Assembly: GCF_004359215.1 (NCBI RefSeq)
Contig: NC_090614.1
Span: 1,310,385 to 1,374,384, forward strand
Length of the DNA stretch: 64,000 nt
Source of the DNA: Bremia lactucae
Taxonomy: Eukaryota; Oomycota; Peronosporomycetes; Peronosporales; Peronosporaceae
Direction of reading: 5' to 3'
Made by a program: the position numbers and the translations under genes. Shown piece after piece: positions 63,219 to 64,000 of the stretch. Below the pieces are notes generated by a model. It saw only the letters and a list, made by a program, of their open reading frames with translations. It was not told the origin of the DNA and made no database searches. The stretch's first letter is position 1. The number at the start of each line of letters is the position of its first letter.

Positions 63219-64000
63219 TTAACCAGAACATTTTATGTCTCGACTTCTTCCTGAGATTTGTCCACAGGCTGCCGAGGGATTAATCCCTCGGACTTGAAGT
63301 CTAGTTACTTCAACTATTTGAGAAGATTCATCCTCAAGTACGTGGGGACCTCTTCCCTCAACGTCTTCCGAGTGTGATTGCGCTATCACAGTCGGGTCTT
63401 CTACGGTCGACTCTCTACTCGACCTAGGATCATCGTGTTGTCCCTTTAGAGCAACCGGTATACTCCTTGAATGTCGCCCGCCAGGCGTACATTCATGTCT
63501 CAATCCACTTGACTCCTTCGAGCGGTGGACCCTAGGCGCTGCCTGTGCATTAGCATAGCCGCCGGCAGCTGACTCCACAGTGTGATTAGCAATCACACTG
63601 TGATCTTGTGCAGTTGTACTAACGACCGTACCACAAGTGAGGCCATCGCACTCACTCGAAGTACATCCACACGTTTGTGGACGCTCTAAGACGTTCATCA
63701 GATGGCCATCTGATAAACAAGTGGCAGGCATCTTCACGGATCGATGCTGCCAGCTGATCCTTGGCTCATAGTTTCTGAGCCAAGGTAGACCTAGGATGAC
63801 ATCAAATTTGACATCCAAATCCAGTACGATGAAACCATCATCGTATTGTATATCTTTTAACGTGTAGTGAAATTTCACTACGCGTTTCATTACTGTTATC
63901 GATGCGCCTGTCGCTAGACGCACCGTCATCCTCGTCGGAGGGATGTCGCGCTCAACATATTTGAGCCTCCGACCCTCTAGTGACTGGCAACGAATAAAGT
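63219..64000 (-). pseudogene. A3 protease and gag-protease spacer, 5' part beyond window
   Basis: 236 open codons run from 63,929: MTVRLATGASITVMKRVVKF, DVKFDVILGLPWLRNYEPRI and a Ser-rich spacer with CGQISGRS near its end. The catalytic motif is just upstream, in the last 70 bases of the window, where LEGRRLKYVERD-type sequence is readable. It is in normal orientation, the reference for the inverted segment in A1. Confidence 0.75.

Larger units (their letters stand above)
58244..64000 (-). mobile_element. Ty3/gypsy chromovirus A3, runs off the window
   Basis: From left to right (3' to 5' of the element): 3' LTR, polypurine tract, reverse-strand accessory frame (+), chromodomain, integrase, RNase H, RT (partly deleted), spacer and protease. 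gag and the 5' LTR lie beyond 64,000. It has longer intact frames than A1 in the integrase and protease. Confidence 0.85.

Noticed and set aside
1..64000. CRISPR arrays, bacterial operons, rRNA genes
   Set aside because: None present. Repeats are LTRs and element copies, genes have introns and eukaryotic families, and no rRNA-like sequence was seen.

Overview
This is nuclear DNA from an oomycete, most likely Peronosporales (Phytophthora or a downy mildew). The evidence is a core of ordinary eukaryotic genes with short GT-AG introns (about 50-100 bp), a fungal/oomycete-type elongation factor 3, an oomycete-style ankyrin-repeat family, and a dense load of Ty3/gypsy chromovirus retrotransposons whose LTRs run TGTAACGGG...CCGTTACA. 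I cannot name the species from sequence alone.

Two islands hold host genes. Island 1 (about 8.6-19.1 kb) carries a RanBP2-type zinc-finger/RS protein (+), a PH-domain coiled-coil protein (+), a broken PHD-finger relic (+), a p23/SBA1 Hsp90 co-chaperone (-, one intron), an NR2C2AP-like protein (+), and a 711-residue protein I do not recognise (-, three exons, one GC-AG intron). The p23 block occurs twice as an apparently perfect 2.92-kb direct repeat joined by a single N. That looks like unmerged contig ends, so the locus is probably single-copy. Island 2 (36.9-40.2 kb) is one intact gene for an eEF3-like ABC-F ATPase (-).

The rest is retrotransposon territory. I use family letters defined only within this window. 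B1 (20.5-28.5 kb, +) has both LTRs and a possible 5-bp target duplication. D (28.9-36.7 kb, -) has both LTRs. A1 (41.0-47.2 kb, +) is rearranged, with its protease segment inverted. A further RNase H-integrase fragment runs into a 100-N gap (48,273-48,372). A2 (48.4-49.5 kb, -) is gag plus 5' LTR. An E-family pol fragment lies at 50.1-51.9 kb (-). B2 (52-55 kb, -) has lost RT, RNase H and integrase. A3 (58.2-64 kb, -) runs off the window. The first 8.5 kb hold LTR pieces, gypsy fragments, a truncated tRNA-Ala and a possible decayed inverted-repeat DNA transposon. Four copies of one ankyrin-repeat gene (0.8-2.9, 4.9-5.1, 49.5-49.8 and 55.1-57.0 kb) are scattered among LTRs. Only the last keeps a long reading frame, and an LTR has removed its 5' end.

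The most interesting signal is shared by several retrotransposon families. Between the chromodomain end of pol and the 3' LTR there is a gene-like reading frame on the opposite strand. It starts about 120-160 bp inside the LTR and reads back toward pol. In families A and B it is recognisably the same protein, with a shared N-terminal Met-x-x-Asn-Lys-Ser-type start and a shared charged block; the stop codon is shared by the two A copies. In D it is a different, roughly 320-codon protein overlapping the chromodomain in antisense. In C it is a Ser/Pro-rich 117-residue frame. Most copies carry lesions.
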